Part shown: positions 24,821 through 36,009 of the stretch, one piece after another | Layout of the letters: each line of letters begins with the position of its first letter | How positions within the stretch are numbered: the stretch's first letter is position 1 | From: Chalciporus piperatus | Taxonomy: Eukaryota; Basidiomycota; Agaricomycetes; Boletales; Boletaceae | DNA: 64,000 nucleotides | Direction of reading: 5' to 3' | Assembly (NCBI GenBank): GCA_038093975.1 | Contig: JBBPTG010000058.1 | Span: 62,001 to 126,000 of the forward strand | Program-made: the position numbers and the translations under genes | The notes under the pieces: model-generated | Databases searched by the model: none | Told to the model about the DNA's origin: nothing | The model's input: the letters and a program-made list of their open reading frames with translations, nothing else

Positions 24821-25260
24821 TTACCTCTGATCAACCAGGTATGACTCACAAAATCTGGGTTTCTCCCTGATCGTGTAAAACCCGAGGGCTGTGTACAGTC
24901 TAGTTGCACGTTCGTTCGACTTCCTGACATTCAAAGTCACTTCGGAAACGTTGAATACGACTCTCGCGGATTGTACTGGTCGTCCACCATCAGTTATGAG
25001 GATATGTCAAATCATGCCAATCGACTTGCAGGAATTCATCAAGAGGTCGCGTCCAAAGCCCCTTCCCTCGATATTCGGGAAACAGAAAGAGAGAGCTGAC
25101 ATGCGCGTGAGTAGCATAGCTGATGTCATCTTTTCTGGAAAATCGTGGTGAATGAATTGGTGCTCTCTGTGATGCTCAACTTACATTATCACGAGCGACA
25201 ATCCTACAATCCCGTCCCTGTCGTCCACTGCAACGTACGAGAGCCCTGGCCATTCTGAAA
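24821..25260 (-). pseudogene. Broken GNAT acetyltransferase, Naa10/ARD1-like
   Basis: Three pieces of a GNAT fold occur in order on the minus strand. First comes WPGLSYVAVDD followed by IVGLSLVI, with a good donor GTAAGT. Then comes HAHVSSLFLFPEYRGKGL, which corresponds to the acetyl-CoA loop. Last is VTLNVRKSNERATRLYTALG, ending at a stop at 24821. The first and last pieces resemble the catalytic subunit of NatA (Naa10), which acetylates N-termini of nascent chains. Between the second and third pieces I find a TGA and a change of frame, with no splice pair that repairs both. No N-terminal exon is visible upstream. It is probably a decayed copy; an unusual intron cannot be excluded. Confidence 0.5.
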
Positions 25261-25924
25261 GGGTGTGCACAACTAGAAAAAAGGGCGAGTCATTGTCGTG
25301 AGCCTCAGACTCGGCTCAGAGGTGAAATGTACAATCATCAATTGTATTTGTTTCCAACGGAAAAACTTGCATCGAGCAACGACGCATTTCTTCGCCGTCC
25401 TCTCTCTGGAAACTCGGCGTCAACAAGATGCAACAAGCTCGGCGTGAACTTACTTGTGCAGGTCTGATCCTCATGGTTTAGGTTCAAGTTGACGTGTGCA
25501 GTGTAGTCGGCGTTTTTTGTTCAATATGACTCATATCCTTTTGGCGCCAGATAACACGACTCGTGTGTCATTGTCAAACTAGAGAATACTGCGATTGTTG
25601 ACAACCGTTGTACTTTCGTATTCCTATCTTATACCGAAAGCTGCTCGAAGGTGGTTAATCATTTTCCGCCCCAGACAACTTTCAAGCACTGGCATCGACA
25701 TCGTCGATCACGCGGCCACACTGTCCGAGTCGTGAATCCTACTTCCGCAGCTCTAATCCTCATCGCCTGTCAATGGTTTGACGCACCAAAGGATATAAAT
25801 GCTTCATGATACAGTCATGGCTCGTACCGTTTTTGAACTAGGGGACACCATGATTGTTATGTTTCGGCCAACAATTAGTGAAGTTACATATCCACACCCT
25901 TGAATTCGGATCCCGAGTATGAAT

Positions 25925-26360
25925 CGTCGGAATCCACGACCGAGGATAGGTTTCTCGCTCAGCGCTCTGGCGAGGGCTAACGCGTCTAACAGATGCCTGG
26001 AGGGAGTTGGAATCCGCGTGTGTCAAGCGGTCCGAGAAGCTTATGTAGACGGGAACGGAGGACTTCCATGGAGCAGGGTCAGGCACGACACACCTGCGCG
26101 AATAAGAGCAAATCATCATGCCTGTCACTGCAAAGTTCGGTGGGTAGACACGCGTTGGTCACCCTTGGACGAACGGAGGACCGCGGAAGGACTCGAACGA
26201 TACGAGCGGTGACGTATTCAATTTCATAAATTCGGTGAATGCAGGAGTAATCGCGACATGCTGGAGCGAGGACGGTGTGGAGCATGGTCGAATGAGTGAA
26301 TGGGATTGAGAGATATACTTCATCTGTGAGCAGTTAATGAGTGTTTGCGTTCGAGGGGTC
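25925..26360 (-). pseudogene. Decayed 5' fragment of the F-box gene at 38568
   Basis: The minus strand aligns base for base with about 38500-38960 plus, from the 5' flank through MLHT, CRDYSC and VLPRSSVRPRVTNACLPTE. Two lesions are clear. A 30-nt in-frame deletion removes the F-box core (the LLLKIFGDN segment), and its ends are two GAACT direct repeats in the intact copy. A Trp codon in QVCRAW has become TGA at about 26079. Homology ends near 25925, so about two thirds of the gene is missing. Neighbouring FunK1 copy A and a gene-X remnant complete an inverted copy of the 35-39 kb block. Confidence 0.85.
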
Positions 26361-26485
26361 ATGACGACATCGAAACTATTTCAAGTTGTGAAAGACTCGC
26401 CTCACGTGATGGACTTCAGAACCCAGATCACTGATCAGCAACTCTTCCTGCTTGATATCTACCCATGACCCACTTCCAGAGAATG

Positions 26486-27528
26486 AATACATTAGCAGCC
26501 TCGGTGTACAGTGAGTACTAGTAGGCTAGTAGCACCTATGACGCGAGTTGAGTATTTCAAACTTAACAGCTATGGTACCAACGTCTTCCCGGTGACGAGC
26601 ACGAGATTATTCAGCGAGGATGGTCTCGTCGCCAAAGTGTTCTGGGCAGAAGAATCGCGCACGAGCGAGCCTGACATCTTGAAGAAAGTTTACGAGATCG
26701 CAGAGTGGAACGGAGATGTCAAAGGACACGTCCCGGACATGGTGTGCTCCCAAGCCTTTTCGGATACGTCCACCGCAAAGATTCGGGAGCGTCTGGGCAT
26801 AAACACCAATGGCTCTCGTGTTTTGTATGTGATCGTCTTTCGAAAATTGAAACCAATCACCGCTCTCGTCGGGAACGAGTTTTTGCGCACGTGGTGGGCG
26901 ACGGTGAAGTGTGAGTCATGTCTTGCATGCAACCAACTTATATTGACTGTTTCAACAAGGTCATCTTGCTCTCTGGCAGAACGGTATTCACCACCGAGAT
27001 ATCAGCCCATCCAATCTCATGTATCGGATTGTGGACGGAGAGGCCATCGGCGTCCTGAATGATTTTGATCTGGCGTCGATCGAGGATGGGCTGACTGACA
27101 CCGAGCATACTGGTACAGTCCCGTTCATGTCATTGGCTCTCCTCGATGGCCCCGGACTCGAGGGCAAAATCAAACATGTGTACCAACATGACGCAGAGTC
27201 CCTTATTTGGGTCCTCACCTGGATCACCGTTAACTACGCCGATGGGAAGCTTCGCGCGAAGAGGGATCAACCGTTGGAAGGCTGGTTGGGGGTGGATGTG
27301 CCTACATGCCGCCAAGCCAAGAGCCATTTTTTGTTGCTTAAACTCTGGCGAGAGATCAGGAGTGGGCTAGGCCATGAACGGAACTATGAGGTGGCCAAAG
27401 CTTGCCTGCGGTCGTTGCTTATCACCCTTGTTTCCAAAGGTACGCGTGAAGTTTTGCCAGTCGACACAGCGTTCCAGAAAATTCTGAATGAACCAGTCGC
27501 CCCGTTCCTCGTTCAAAAGAAAGAATGA
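26486..27528 (+). CDS. FunK1-type protein kinase, copy A, N-terminally truncated
   Basis: FunK1 is a kinase-like family expanded in Agaricomycetes. Copy A keeps the kinase core: VAKVFWAEE (the Lys-bearing strand), WWATVK, then a 50-nt intron (GTGAGT to CAACAAG). After the intron it reads HHRDISPSNLMYR (catalytic loop) and GVLNDFDL, where DFD replaces the usual DFG; the same change is in all three copies here. It ends at 27528 after PVAPFLVQ. The 5' part is damaged: a short exon-1 remnant (EYISSLGVQ, about 26486-26512) is followed almost at once by the kinase core, so most of the N-terminal domain is missing. About 950 bp is nearly identical to copy C (41884-42821). Expression and activity are doubtful. 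Confidence 0.7.
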
Positions 27529-27706
27529 TACTTGATACTCCCTTATCTGTTCAGACTTGTTTGAGGATATAATACAGTTGTAGCGTTGCTGGTACGACTG
27601 GTTGAAGGTGAAAGTGGTCACCAGGACACCATGAGCCAAACTGGGCATACCCAGCTATTCTCAAAGCTCTACGAAAAAATCCCAATATCGGGTTCCAAAA
27701 AGTTCG

Positions 27707-27973
27707 TTAGCTCGAGAACTGACGAAAGAGATTCAACAAGGCTGCTGTGTTTCGGCTGATGTACCAAAATGGACGATCTCCTGAAAGATAACTCCACAGC
27801 CCATTTCGCGTCGTGATCACGATTTGATATCGCTTCCACGCCTCCAAATCACACTGCGAGATGAATGAGCAGTATGCGATGTTGAATAGTTGAGCGCGGG
27901 CAGTGGGACATATCCGTAATACTAATACTACTAATATCATCGTTATGTTTGCTGAAGTTACTTCCGTCTCCAC
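27707..27973 (-). pseudogene. Remnant of gene X (compare 35126-35493)
   Basis: The minus strand matches about 35290-35495 plus, including the ends CATTCATCTCGCA, GCGATATCAAATCGTG, CGACGCGAAATGGGCTGTGG and TTGAATCTCTTTCGTCAGTT. Several indels change the frame compared with the other copy. It sits tail to tail with FunK1 copy A, as gene X does with FunK1 copy B. Confidence 0.7.
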
Positions 27974-28064
27974 GTGACTCGGATCTCAGAATTGCGAGAT
28001 GTAGGTCCGGGTCTTCATAAGTACTTTTCCTAGAATCCGGCCTCAGCTGGCAGGTCAAATCAAG

Positions 28065-29752
28065 ATGACCATCATCATGAGCTCGTGCTGTAACAAAGAG
28101 CCTTTGAGAGACGAAGAGATCATTAGTGTTGTGAACAAGGCGTATAGCAAGAAAGCATGGGAAGGTGCCGATCCAGCCTGTACGTACCTGAAATCCTCTG
28201 TGGGCGCTTATCGCATTCATAATGACCGTGACTGTATCGGCTCTGATCGATGATCGACAGATGCGAACAAGGTTGCGAGTGCGTTTGGATACACTCCGGA
28301 ACAACTCGAGTCCATTCCGGCCGAGTCCCATATGGGATTGAGTTGTGGCAATCCAGTTGCTGCTGCTTCGATCAACTTGAAAGAGGTGGGTCACGAAGAG
28401 CTATTTGTGCCTATCATTAGCTCGATCTCAGCTGAACGACATATGTAGGGAGAAACTGTCCTCGATCTCGGATCGGGTGGGGGTATCCGAGTCGATGTGT
28501 TCCTCGCCGCTGCCAAAGTTGGGCCCAACGGACAGGTCGTTGGCCTTGACATGTCAGATGTACGTCCGGGATGTTTCGTTTCAATGGTATTCGGTCTCAT
28601 ACATGGATTCAGGACATGATTGCCCGAGCCCGTTGCAATGCTGCGACCAAAGGGCTCAAGCCGCCCCACGTCGCGTTCGTGAAGGCTGCGCTGACCGAGG
28701 ACTTGCCTATCGAAAGCAGAACTGTGTGATCAACTTGTTACCTCCCGCGGGGAAATTGAAGTTGATGCAAGAAGTGTATCGTGTGCTCAAACCCGGAGGA
28801 CGTGTCGCCCTCGATGACGTACGATTATTTTTTCCATTCATATGCAGTATTGAGTGCTCGACATCTGGCAGATAGTCGCCAAGAAAACCATTCCGGATTC
28901 CCTGAGGTCCGACATGGCGGCATATGTTAGTTGTATTTCTGGTGCCATTGTACTGGAGGATTACCGAGACCTCCTAAGGAACGCGGGCTTCCCAGACGAC
29001 ATCTTATTCGCGGAGAATCGGAGTGACCTCAATATCTACCAGGGTGATTGTTGTGTGCTAAAGTCATCCACTTCACCACCTTCTGACCTCGGAGATCTGA
29101 GCGCGTGGGCAAGTAAGTGTTAAACTGGCGGGGTATTCTGCACAGTAACTGATCTCTGATCGGAAAGGCTCCTACCATATTTACGCCACGAAGGGAGAGG
29201 GTGCAACCCCCAGCAACTCTTTTTCCGGCTCCGCATTGAAGAATTGGTGGGATGCCTACCCTGCTCCGGTGTCATCCCCAGATTGCATGCAATGTGAACA
29301 AGTCGCGGATCTTATCAGGAATCCTGTTACGAAGGAAAAGGACTTCGTCGTGGTGGATGTGAGGAGGAATGACCACGCAGTGAGCATCACCTTTGACTAC
29401 GCCATTCATTCACCAAGATCTGACGAATTTCATTAGGGTGGACACGTCCGCGGAAGCATCCAGAAACCAGCCCAGACGTTCTATGATGATCTGACCGAGT
29501 TTTATAACGAGTACAAGGATACGAAGCAGGTGATCTTCTACTGCGGTAGTTCGAATGGTCGGGGACCGCGGTGTGCACGATGGTATTGTCGTCTACGTTT
29601 CCCGAGGAGCTGTCACTCACCGAATGTTTAGGTACCAGGATTACTTGGATCAGCAAGGGAACACTCAGTCCAAAGCACTGGTGATGACGGGCGGTGTCAA
29701 GCAGTGGCTGTCGATGTACAAGGGTCAGGAGTATTTAGTGGATTTCGATTAA
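28065..29752 (+). CDS. Arsenite methyltransferase fused to a Cdc25/Acr2-like arsenate reductase domain (one frameshift)
   Basis: About eight exons give a two-domain protein. The N-terminal part is a SAM-dependent As(III) methyltransferase (ArsM/AS3MT family). It has an N-terminal [14 protein letters not shown], the SAM-binding [35 protein letters not shown] and YVSCISGA. The three conserved catalytic cysteines (in SCGNP, NCVIN and SCISG) are present. The C-terminal part (from about 29240) is a rhodanese/Cdc25 fold: [20 protein letters not shown] and the loop [11 protein letters not shown] at 29539-29571. That loop fits the C-x5-R active site of Acr2-type arsenate reductases, including the following Gly-Pro-Arg. 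Together these would reduce As(V) and methylate As(III) in the cytosol. At about 28718-28723 the frame changes between PIES and NCVIN, and about six expected residues are missing, so the gene is either mutated or mis-assembled here. All other exon junctions are clean. Confidence 0.82.
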
Positions 29753-31298
29753 GATCTTGGCCACACGTTTAGAACAAACCTGTGTGATGCTGATTCGGGA
29801 AGTTCATTGTAGGCTGCAGTGTCCGATATGTCGCGATGAAATGTTACGAACATACCCCGCATTTTTTGAGTATGTGACGACAACCGAGAGACAATTGAAT
29901 ATGTGGGCGGCATGATTGGTGATCGATATCGATGAGTACTTGAGTCTCTACCCAAGAAGCGCGTGATTGAACATAGACAGACGATGGAAGCGACGGAAGG
30001 AGATCAAGAACGCGGTCAGAATAGGTGTCACGTATTCGACTATTTCTTCTGCCGGATAAACGCTCTCTTTCCCTTCGAGAATGAGATCTGGCACCGCAAC
30101 TGCAACCGCGCACTCGCCCCTACCAAAAGGAAGTAAACTATCCTTTAAATAAGCCGAGTTGCATTCTGAGGATTGCAAACTCCGAGTGCGGATTTTGGAC
30201 CAACTTCGGAGTGCATTTTCGGGGGGAGGGGACGTCAAGATCGACATCATTCACCCCGAAGGGGCCAAAGAATCTGTGCAGCAGATATGGACGCCCCGAG
30301 CCAATGGTACTGATGAGGGTCCTCGGTGACCCTTGGAGAATATTTGAATTCCGGATATGATAGCACAGCGTGTCTCCGTCTTGGACCTTAATGCAGCGTT
30401 GGCATGCGTAAACTCGGCGTTGTCTGTGAACAGATGACCGGAAGAGGATGCGGTTGGGGCCATCGTATAGGGTCTAGGGCTCTCGGACGTCATGAACGTC
30501 ATGACCAGGAAATGAAATCCCCAGTTCGACGTGGACTGGAGTTGGGTACATGTCAGTGAGACAACTTATCCGCTGATGATGCTGCCATCAATTTAACCAA
30601 GTAAGCAGAGTCAGAACCGACCGACCGACACGAAGGCAGGCGTATTCGCTCAGCCTATGGCTGGCGTGGAATATTGACAAACGGCGAGAACTCGAGGCAG
30701 GGACCGCCGTCGGCCGAGCCAATGTGCGCAGCCCGACTCGGGAAGAACTACGGCACGGGTGATGGGATCAAAAGGAAGCCGAACAAGCGTGTTCCAAGAG
30801 GTTCCAGGTCGAATAGCACCTGCATAGCGTGCATCACGCTGTGTCCCAATCGTCGGGGAAGTGGCCACCACGAGGGCTCCTTGAGGTCGCATCCGAGAGC
30901 AAAGTGACAGACCGACAACGCCTTGCGGAGTTACTATTACAGCAATGGTCGGATTGCCGACGCCATGCTGTCTTCTCATGTTTTCTGTTCTGCACTCTCC
31001 ACTGCGAAGACACGTTTCTGGCACTGATTTTATTGAAGCGAAGATATTTTTCGCTCACTGCACTCAGCCGGAAGGTACTTTGATGCCGGACGACCATGGA
31101 TCTCGCGAGATTTCGATCTAACGACGGCTGTGTTGAGTTGTCCCCGGTTGTCCCGTGGGCTGCTGTGGCCTATCGGAGCAAGAGCACTCTAAAAGCTGCC
31201 ACTCGATTCTTGAGGCGCCCAAGCCCCGGAAGTTTACTTTTGGTGGGAATCGAACAAGCCCAGAAAGATTGCCTCTTCGATTCCATTGCCAAAGCGAG
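29753..31298. other. Intergenic, no gene seen
   Basis: Short overlapping frames without motifs. A run that looks like a tRNA T-arm (GGGAATCGAAC, about 31245) has no matching D-arm or acceptor stem nearby. Confidence 0.35.
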
Positions 31299-31306
31299 AA
31301 TAAAGC
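31299..31306. repeat. Left target-site duplication AATAAAGC
   Basis: The same 8 bases occur immediately outside the other end of the element, at 32465-32472. An 8-bp duplication is typical of hAT transposons. Confidence 0.75.
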
Positions 31307-32464
31307 AGGACCCCTGCTAATCCCCCTTGGACCCAGATTGGGGTCCGGACAAATTTGGGCCCAAAGGGCCCGCTCCCGGATTTTTATCCGGACAAATGGA
31401 GGTCTTTTGATGGTAACCTGGATCACATATCCGGACAAGTCGAGCGTGGTGGGGGTCAGAAAATTGATCCCGAACTAAATTTCGGGCGCTGTTCATCAGA
31501 ATCCTTAGTAGTAGAAAGTACTAGCGAGTACTCTGGAAGAGTCTTGAGGTTGTTTCGATGCAGCTGCCCATTGCCTTGAGTTTTCCGAAGATATTTTTAC
31601 CACAGTTCACGAGCGAGAATGACAAGTACCTGCCAATAACACTCCTCTGAGTCTCCTCGTACATTGTCTCACCCAAAACCACTATCATACTATGATGATC
31701 TGTTCTGTGGTCGACCTCGCGAATCCATCACTGTTCAATCCAAAAGACTGGATTGGGAAATGTACATATCCTATATGACACGAAGGTTCTACCTTACGAG
31801 GTCGTCAACTCCCGCTTTCAAAAATGCTAAGCTAGTACCTCGCCATGAGTCATGACATCACTGTTCACGAACTGCTTAGTTTGCGGCCTCGGGACCTCTC
31901 GTGACGGTCCAGGTTTTCGATTCAATCTTCCATTCTGCGTTCACACCGTTCACGCAGGCTACCCGGGCCGCGCCTTTCCAATGCCATCAATTTGCCCTCC
32001 TTCCCTCGATGTCCCTCTTCGCTGTTCTACACTCACACCCTAAAGACTCGGTAATGCCCCCAGGAGGTATTGAGCTTCGCGACAATGATCTTCAGGCATT
32101 CAGGACACTCGAAGCGGCGGTGCACGAGATCCAAGCTGCATGTAGAGGGTTCCACAAGCGCGGCAAAGAGATTGCGAATGAAGATTACCTAGCATACTAG
32201 GGTATACCATCTTACAAGGCCATCAATACATCTGTACTACGTATAAAGCCTCAGCGCACAGTTTAGACCTGCGATTTCGACCCAGAACGCGTGGATCGCG
32301 CGCGATCTGAGCGAAAAAAAAACGGGTGAAGAAGAATTATTTATTTATTTATTTAATAACCTGGATCGCAGTCCGGACAAATTTTGGCCCCTCCTGGGGG
32401 TTGCGTCCGGACATGGCGACCGGCGAGGCTGATCTGGGTTCACATAGGCATTAACAGGGGTCCT
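31307..32464. mobile_element. hAT-like non-autonomous DNA transposon
   Basis: The 1158-bp element has terminal inverted repeats of about 15 bp. The left end is AGGACCCCTGCTAAT (31307-31321) and the right end is ATTAACAGGGGTCCT (32450-32464), which differs at one position when reversed. It is flanked by a perfect 8-bp target duplication. TCCGGACA motifs lie near both ends (31344, 31387, 31430, 32372 and 32406). A TAACCTGGATC(A/G)CA block occurs near both ends in the same orientation (about 31414 and 32357). An ATTT microsatellite runs at about 32337-32354. I see no hAT transposase motif inside, so it would depend on one elsewhere. A 49-codon open end (MPPGGIELRDNDLQAF, about 32053-32199) may be a captured or decayed coding piece. 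The right end is 162 bp upstream of the HMG-box gene 3 start codon. Confidence 0.7.
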
Positions 32465-32472
32465 AATAAAGC
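32465..32472. repeat. Right target-site duplication AATAAAGC
   Basis: Partner of the copy at 31299-31306. Confidence 0.75.
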
Positions 32473-32633
32473 ACACCTCCAGCCCTGTCAAGTTCTGCTG
32501 ACAGCTCTAGACGCTCTAGCCCCGTTTTGTGCGTACTTTCTCTCCTCATACTCTGCCAAGCTCTGACACAACGCTCTGTCGTGCTTTCGCTTCGCCATTG
32601 TTCAGTACAAATCCCAGATCTAATACAACCACT

Positions 32634-34479
32634 ATGCCTGCGATACGCGAACACGAACCCAATCCCTGCATCTTAGACGACGATGGTGTGTTTTTGCGAT
32701 CTATAAAACATCTCCGTCATCCGTTCTGATTGCAACATCTACAGACGGAATGCCTCCCCTCGTCGACAACCCGAACCCTTCGATGACGTTTACATTTTTC
32801 ACGGACATGACTCCCATCACAGCCCTGAGCATGGATCCTACCATCCCGTTCGAAAACGTCTGGGAAAACCCATTCCCTGTCCCAGTATCACCCATTGAAT
32901 TCGCCGAGCAGTCTGACAGTCAGGCCACCTTCCAAGGACCCGACCGTACGAATCATAGCAAGAAACGAGACGCCTCGTACATACCACGCCCTCCAAACGC
33001 CTTCATCCTCTTCAGATCGTCTTTCATCAAGAGCCAACAAGTTCCGGAGAAGGTAGAGGGGAATCATAGTACCCTTTCAAAGATCATTGGTAAGCCCTTT
33101 GACCCACTGTTTCGCCATAACTCAACGATCACACGACTGACTCTCAGGTAAATATTGGAAGACCCTTCCTCGTGAGGAGAGGGAGGTTTGGGAAGCTAAG
33201 GCGCTAGTCGCACAGGCGGAACATAGGAGAAGATACCCTGACTGGCGTTTCAGACCCGGGGCCAATGCGCTTGCCAAACTCAAAGTCAAAGATGGAACCC
33301 AGACGTCTAATCGACGGCGGAATCAGGTCGGACGGAAGGCGAAAGGAGATTCTGCGGGCAAGAAATCGAAAAGTGGCGACGAGAGGTGTGCGGTAATCGC
33401 GGATCTTCTGGTGGAAGGGAAGACAGGGGTGGACCTAGAGCATGCGGTGAGACGATGGGAGGATAGCATTGGGCGAGGGGTTGATCAGAAGAGAGAAGCC
33501 TGGAAAGATGAGCCCAAGATGGGGAACGGTGACGGAGATGAAGATAGAGTGGCGGTGGCGAATGAACTCCAGGCTCGCGAGAGGGTCCTTTCTTCGGACG
33601 CAGGAGATGTTGCTGGCGTTGACTCCATAGGGTCAATCTGGGCGAATTGCGAGGCGAGTCCAGGGCATACCTTACCTCAGCTGCGTGCGCAGACTCCCGA
33701 TGGCGCTCCCGACGATCGATTCCGTATCCCCCTCACGGCGATGTTCAAGCGTTCGCTCTCTGCGCCAGCGGCTCGAGGTTCCTCAAACCAGGCATCCTCT
33801 CACGCGCGTCACCAGTCACTGGATCAGAGTGTCTTCGCCAACGTCACGTACGACATCGTGGATTGCTCGCATAGCGCGCGTACTCCGACATTCAGTGGTG
33901 AACAGTCAGAAGACCTTGCTCATGCCGTACTTGGAGAGTCCTTTGGGAATCTCTCTCCCCTGATGCTTCCGTCTGTACTTGGAGAGGGGGTCCCGGCGCG
34001 ATGGAACAACGTGAGTACAGTCATGTCTCGGTTATGCAAATTATTTGTTTACCACGTAATTACAGCCGTACAATCTCCTCGAGACATCGATAGGCCATCC
34101 ACCATCTCCCACCTGTGCAGGGTTGACCTACTTTCCCCATACGCCTTCCGACTCCCCAATCGACCATACGTTTGGGAGCTACAATTTCGATGGCCGTTTA
34201 CCTTGTGGTTATGCCCGAGATGCGGCCAACTTATATTGCCCGCCCAAGAGTTGGGCTGATTGCGTGGCTCCCCATCAGCAGATGCCCATCTTTATCAACC
34301 ACTTTGGGGGTGCACCTGGCGAACCTGATTGGTGCGCGCCCAGTTACAGTACCTACGCGGACTGTACGGATACGCTCTACCAGTATGTCAGCGAAACTGA
34401 CCAGTTCGATGGGCTTGTCAATGGTCATGAGATCATCCGCGTTCACCCAAGCGAATGCCAGCCCACCCTTGCCTATTGA
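32634..34479 (+). CDS. HMG-box transcription factor 3
   Basis: Four exons are supported: 32634-32685, 32745-33089, 33148-34010 and 34066-34479. They give about 557 residues. The first exon (52 nt, MPAIREHEP) ends in phase 1 like the first exons of the three paralogs. A segment SMTFTFFTDMTPITA corresponds to the SVTFAPNVTP motif of gene 1. The box runs from YIPRPPNAFILF (about residue 95) through LSKIIGKYW and LPREEREVW to PDWRFRP. An intron unique to this copy interrupts the box after SKII. The post-box motif reads RCAVIADLLVEGKTGVDL. The C-terminus is Cys/Tyr/Pro-rich and low-complexity, without a known domain. It is a predicted nuclear DNA-binding protein. A hAT-like element lies just upstream, so its promoter has probably been changed. 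Confidence 0.88.
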
Positions 34480-35125
34480 GAAATCCACCACCCTCAAGAG
34501 AATCCCAACGAAGGGGATCAACCATAGAGTTCTGGTCCTGTTATGTCTTGTGTCTTCAACTATCGTCCGGTCTGTAACACTATTCCGATTCCCTCTTGAT
34601 ACCGTGTTTTGATGACGCTGTTATCTATGCAAGCCTTTTTGTTGTATGTTCTTCATTTTTTCTTGGAATTGTCTCCTCTACGTATGTTATTCCTTTTTTC
34701 TTCTTGTCCTCGTTGTCGTTGTTATGTGCGTCGCTCTGATGTTGTACGATAGTGGACGATGTTATAACGTATGTAGTCTTTTCTTGGTGTACTGTGTCTC
34801 TAATACCGATTGAACAATGTGTATATGAACGATAGACCGCTGTCAGTGGCTGGTCACTCTGATCTGCATCCGAAGTCCGCACATTGTGCACTCGGAAGAG
34901 TCGAATGAAGACAGGAGTCGTTCCTTTTGCAATACCAGTGGCTGACCGCATCTCGGGACGACTTGGATTCACCCACCTTCGTCTTCTTGCGACGTTGGTT
35001 TGGCCACGTCTTCGGACGCTTGCGGCGATATGTAGTGGTTCGTCCGCGACATCGCTCCCCCAGGTAGGTACCTATGCTCACTGGGGTATCCTGTATCCCG
35101 AACAATCCTCACCCTCTGTATTCAG
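34480..35125. other. Intergenic, no gene seen
   Basis: This T-rich stretch includes the likely 3' flank of HMG-box gene 3. A possible 5' exon of gene X (WFVRDIAPP, about 35035-35061) ends at donor GTAGGT, but no start can be assigned. Confidence 0.3.
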
Positions 35126-35493
35126 ACGAAGTGCATTCTTGGACCCACTATTGCGACCCGGAACCATGGGTATGGTTCCTCTGAATCCCTGATGGCTGTT
35201 TCTCCAACCCCGATGACCCAGAGACATTTGTGTTCGAAATCGAGGATATATTGGAGTTCGTGGATCCAGTATATTACAGGGGGTATATTCCACTGCTCGC
35301 ATACTCATTCATCTCGCAATGGGATCTGGAGGTGGAAGCGATATCAAATCGTGCCCACGACGCGAAATGGGCTGTGGAGATATCTTTTGGGCGATATCGT
35401 CTGAACATCCTAGGGTTTGACCCCCGCAATGGTATCGGTCGAAACACGTCAGTCTTGTTGAATCTCTTTCGTCAGTTCTCCGAGTCGAGCTAA
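35126..35493 (+). pseudogene. Gene X, unrecognised, probably broken
   Basis: The frame after acceptor ATTCAG at 35125 reads VHSWTHYCDPEPWVWFL, hits a TGA at 35182-35184, and continues in the same frame as PDGCFSNPDDPETF, FEIEDILEFVDP and AYSFISQWDLEVEA to a stop at 35491-35493. I do not recognise the family. The text looks coding on both sides of the TGA: it is rich in Trp, Tyr and acidic residues, with no other stops. The gene is therefore either inactivated or has an intron I cannot see. A decayed inverted copy is at 27707-27973. It faces FunK1 copy B tail to tail. Confidence 0.45.
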
Positions 35494-36009
35494 CGAACTT
35501 CCTGGAATTCTCTGTCCATTCAGATCAGAGATTCAGGTAACAACAATATGCGTAAACAGGGTCCTCGGCTCGTCGCGGCCATTCGGGAGATTAGTTCGGA
35601 GGAATTGGTGCAAGTGCACGAATTTACAACAGTGTTCAAGGGACGAGCGAAAGTCGCCTGCGATATTGGGACTTTTCGTGGAGCTTTAGCCTTTCAGGAC
35701 CGCTGGGTATGCCCGGTTTTCCTCGTTCATGACGACGATGGACGACATGAATGTATTTTGAAGAGAGTGGTTCGGGAATTTGGGGCGAGCTTATTGTTTC
35801 TTCATCGCATGGCTTTAACATGAAGCCAAAGCTATAGATTGGTTCCTCTTTGCGAGCCGGCCTCGCAAGATCATTTAGGATGTAAGTCACTGCTCCTGGT
35901 GATCACTTTCATCAAGCCTGTCGGGATGCTAGAAAAACTAACACAGCCAGTCGTACCAGCAATATTACAACTATAGTATATTCAAGAACGGAGAGCAACT
36001 CGGTATCGG

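Noticed and set aside
24821..29752. A functional cluster of glycosylase, acetyltransferase and arsenic genes
   Set aside because: The genes have unrelated roles, lie on different strands, and are separated by decayed duplicated DNA. Proximity looks accidental.
31230..31270. A possible tRNA, from a T-arm-like GGGAATCGAAC
   Set aside because: No D-arm, anticodon stem or acceptor pairing is found at the right distances on either strand.
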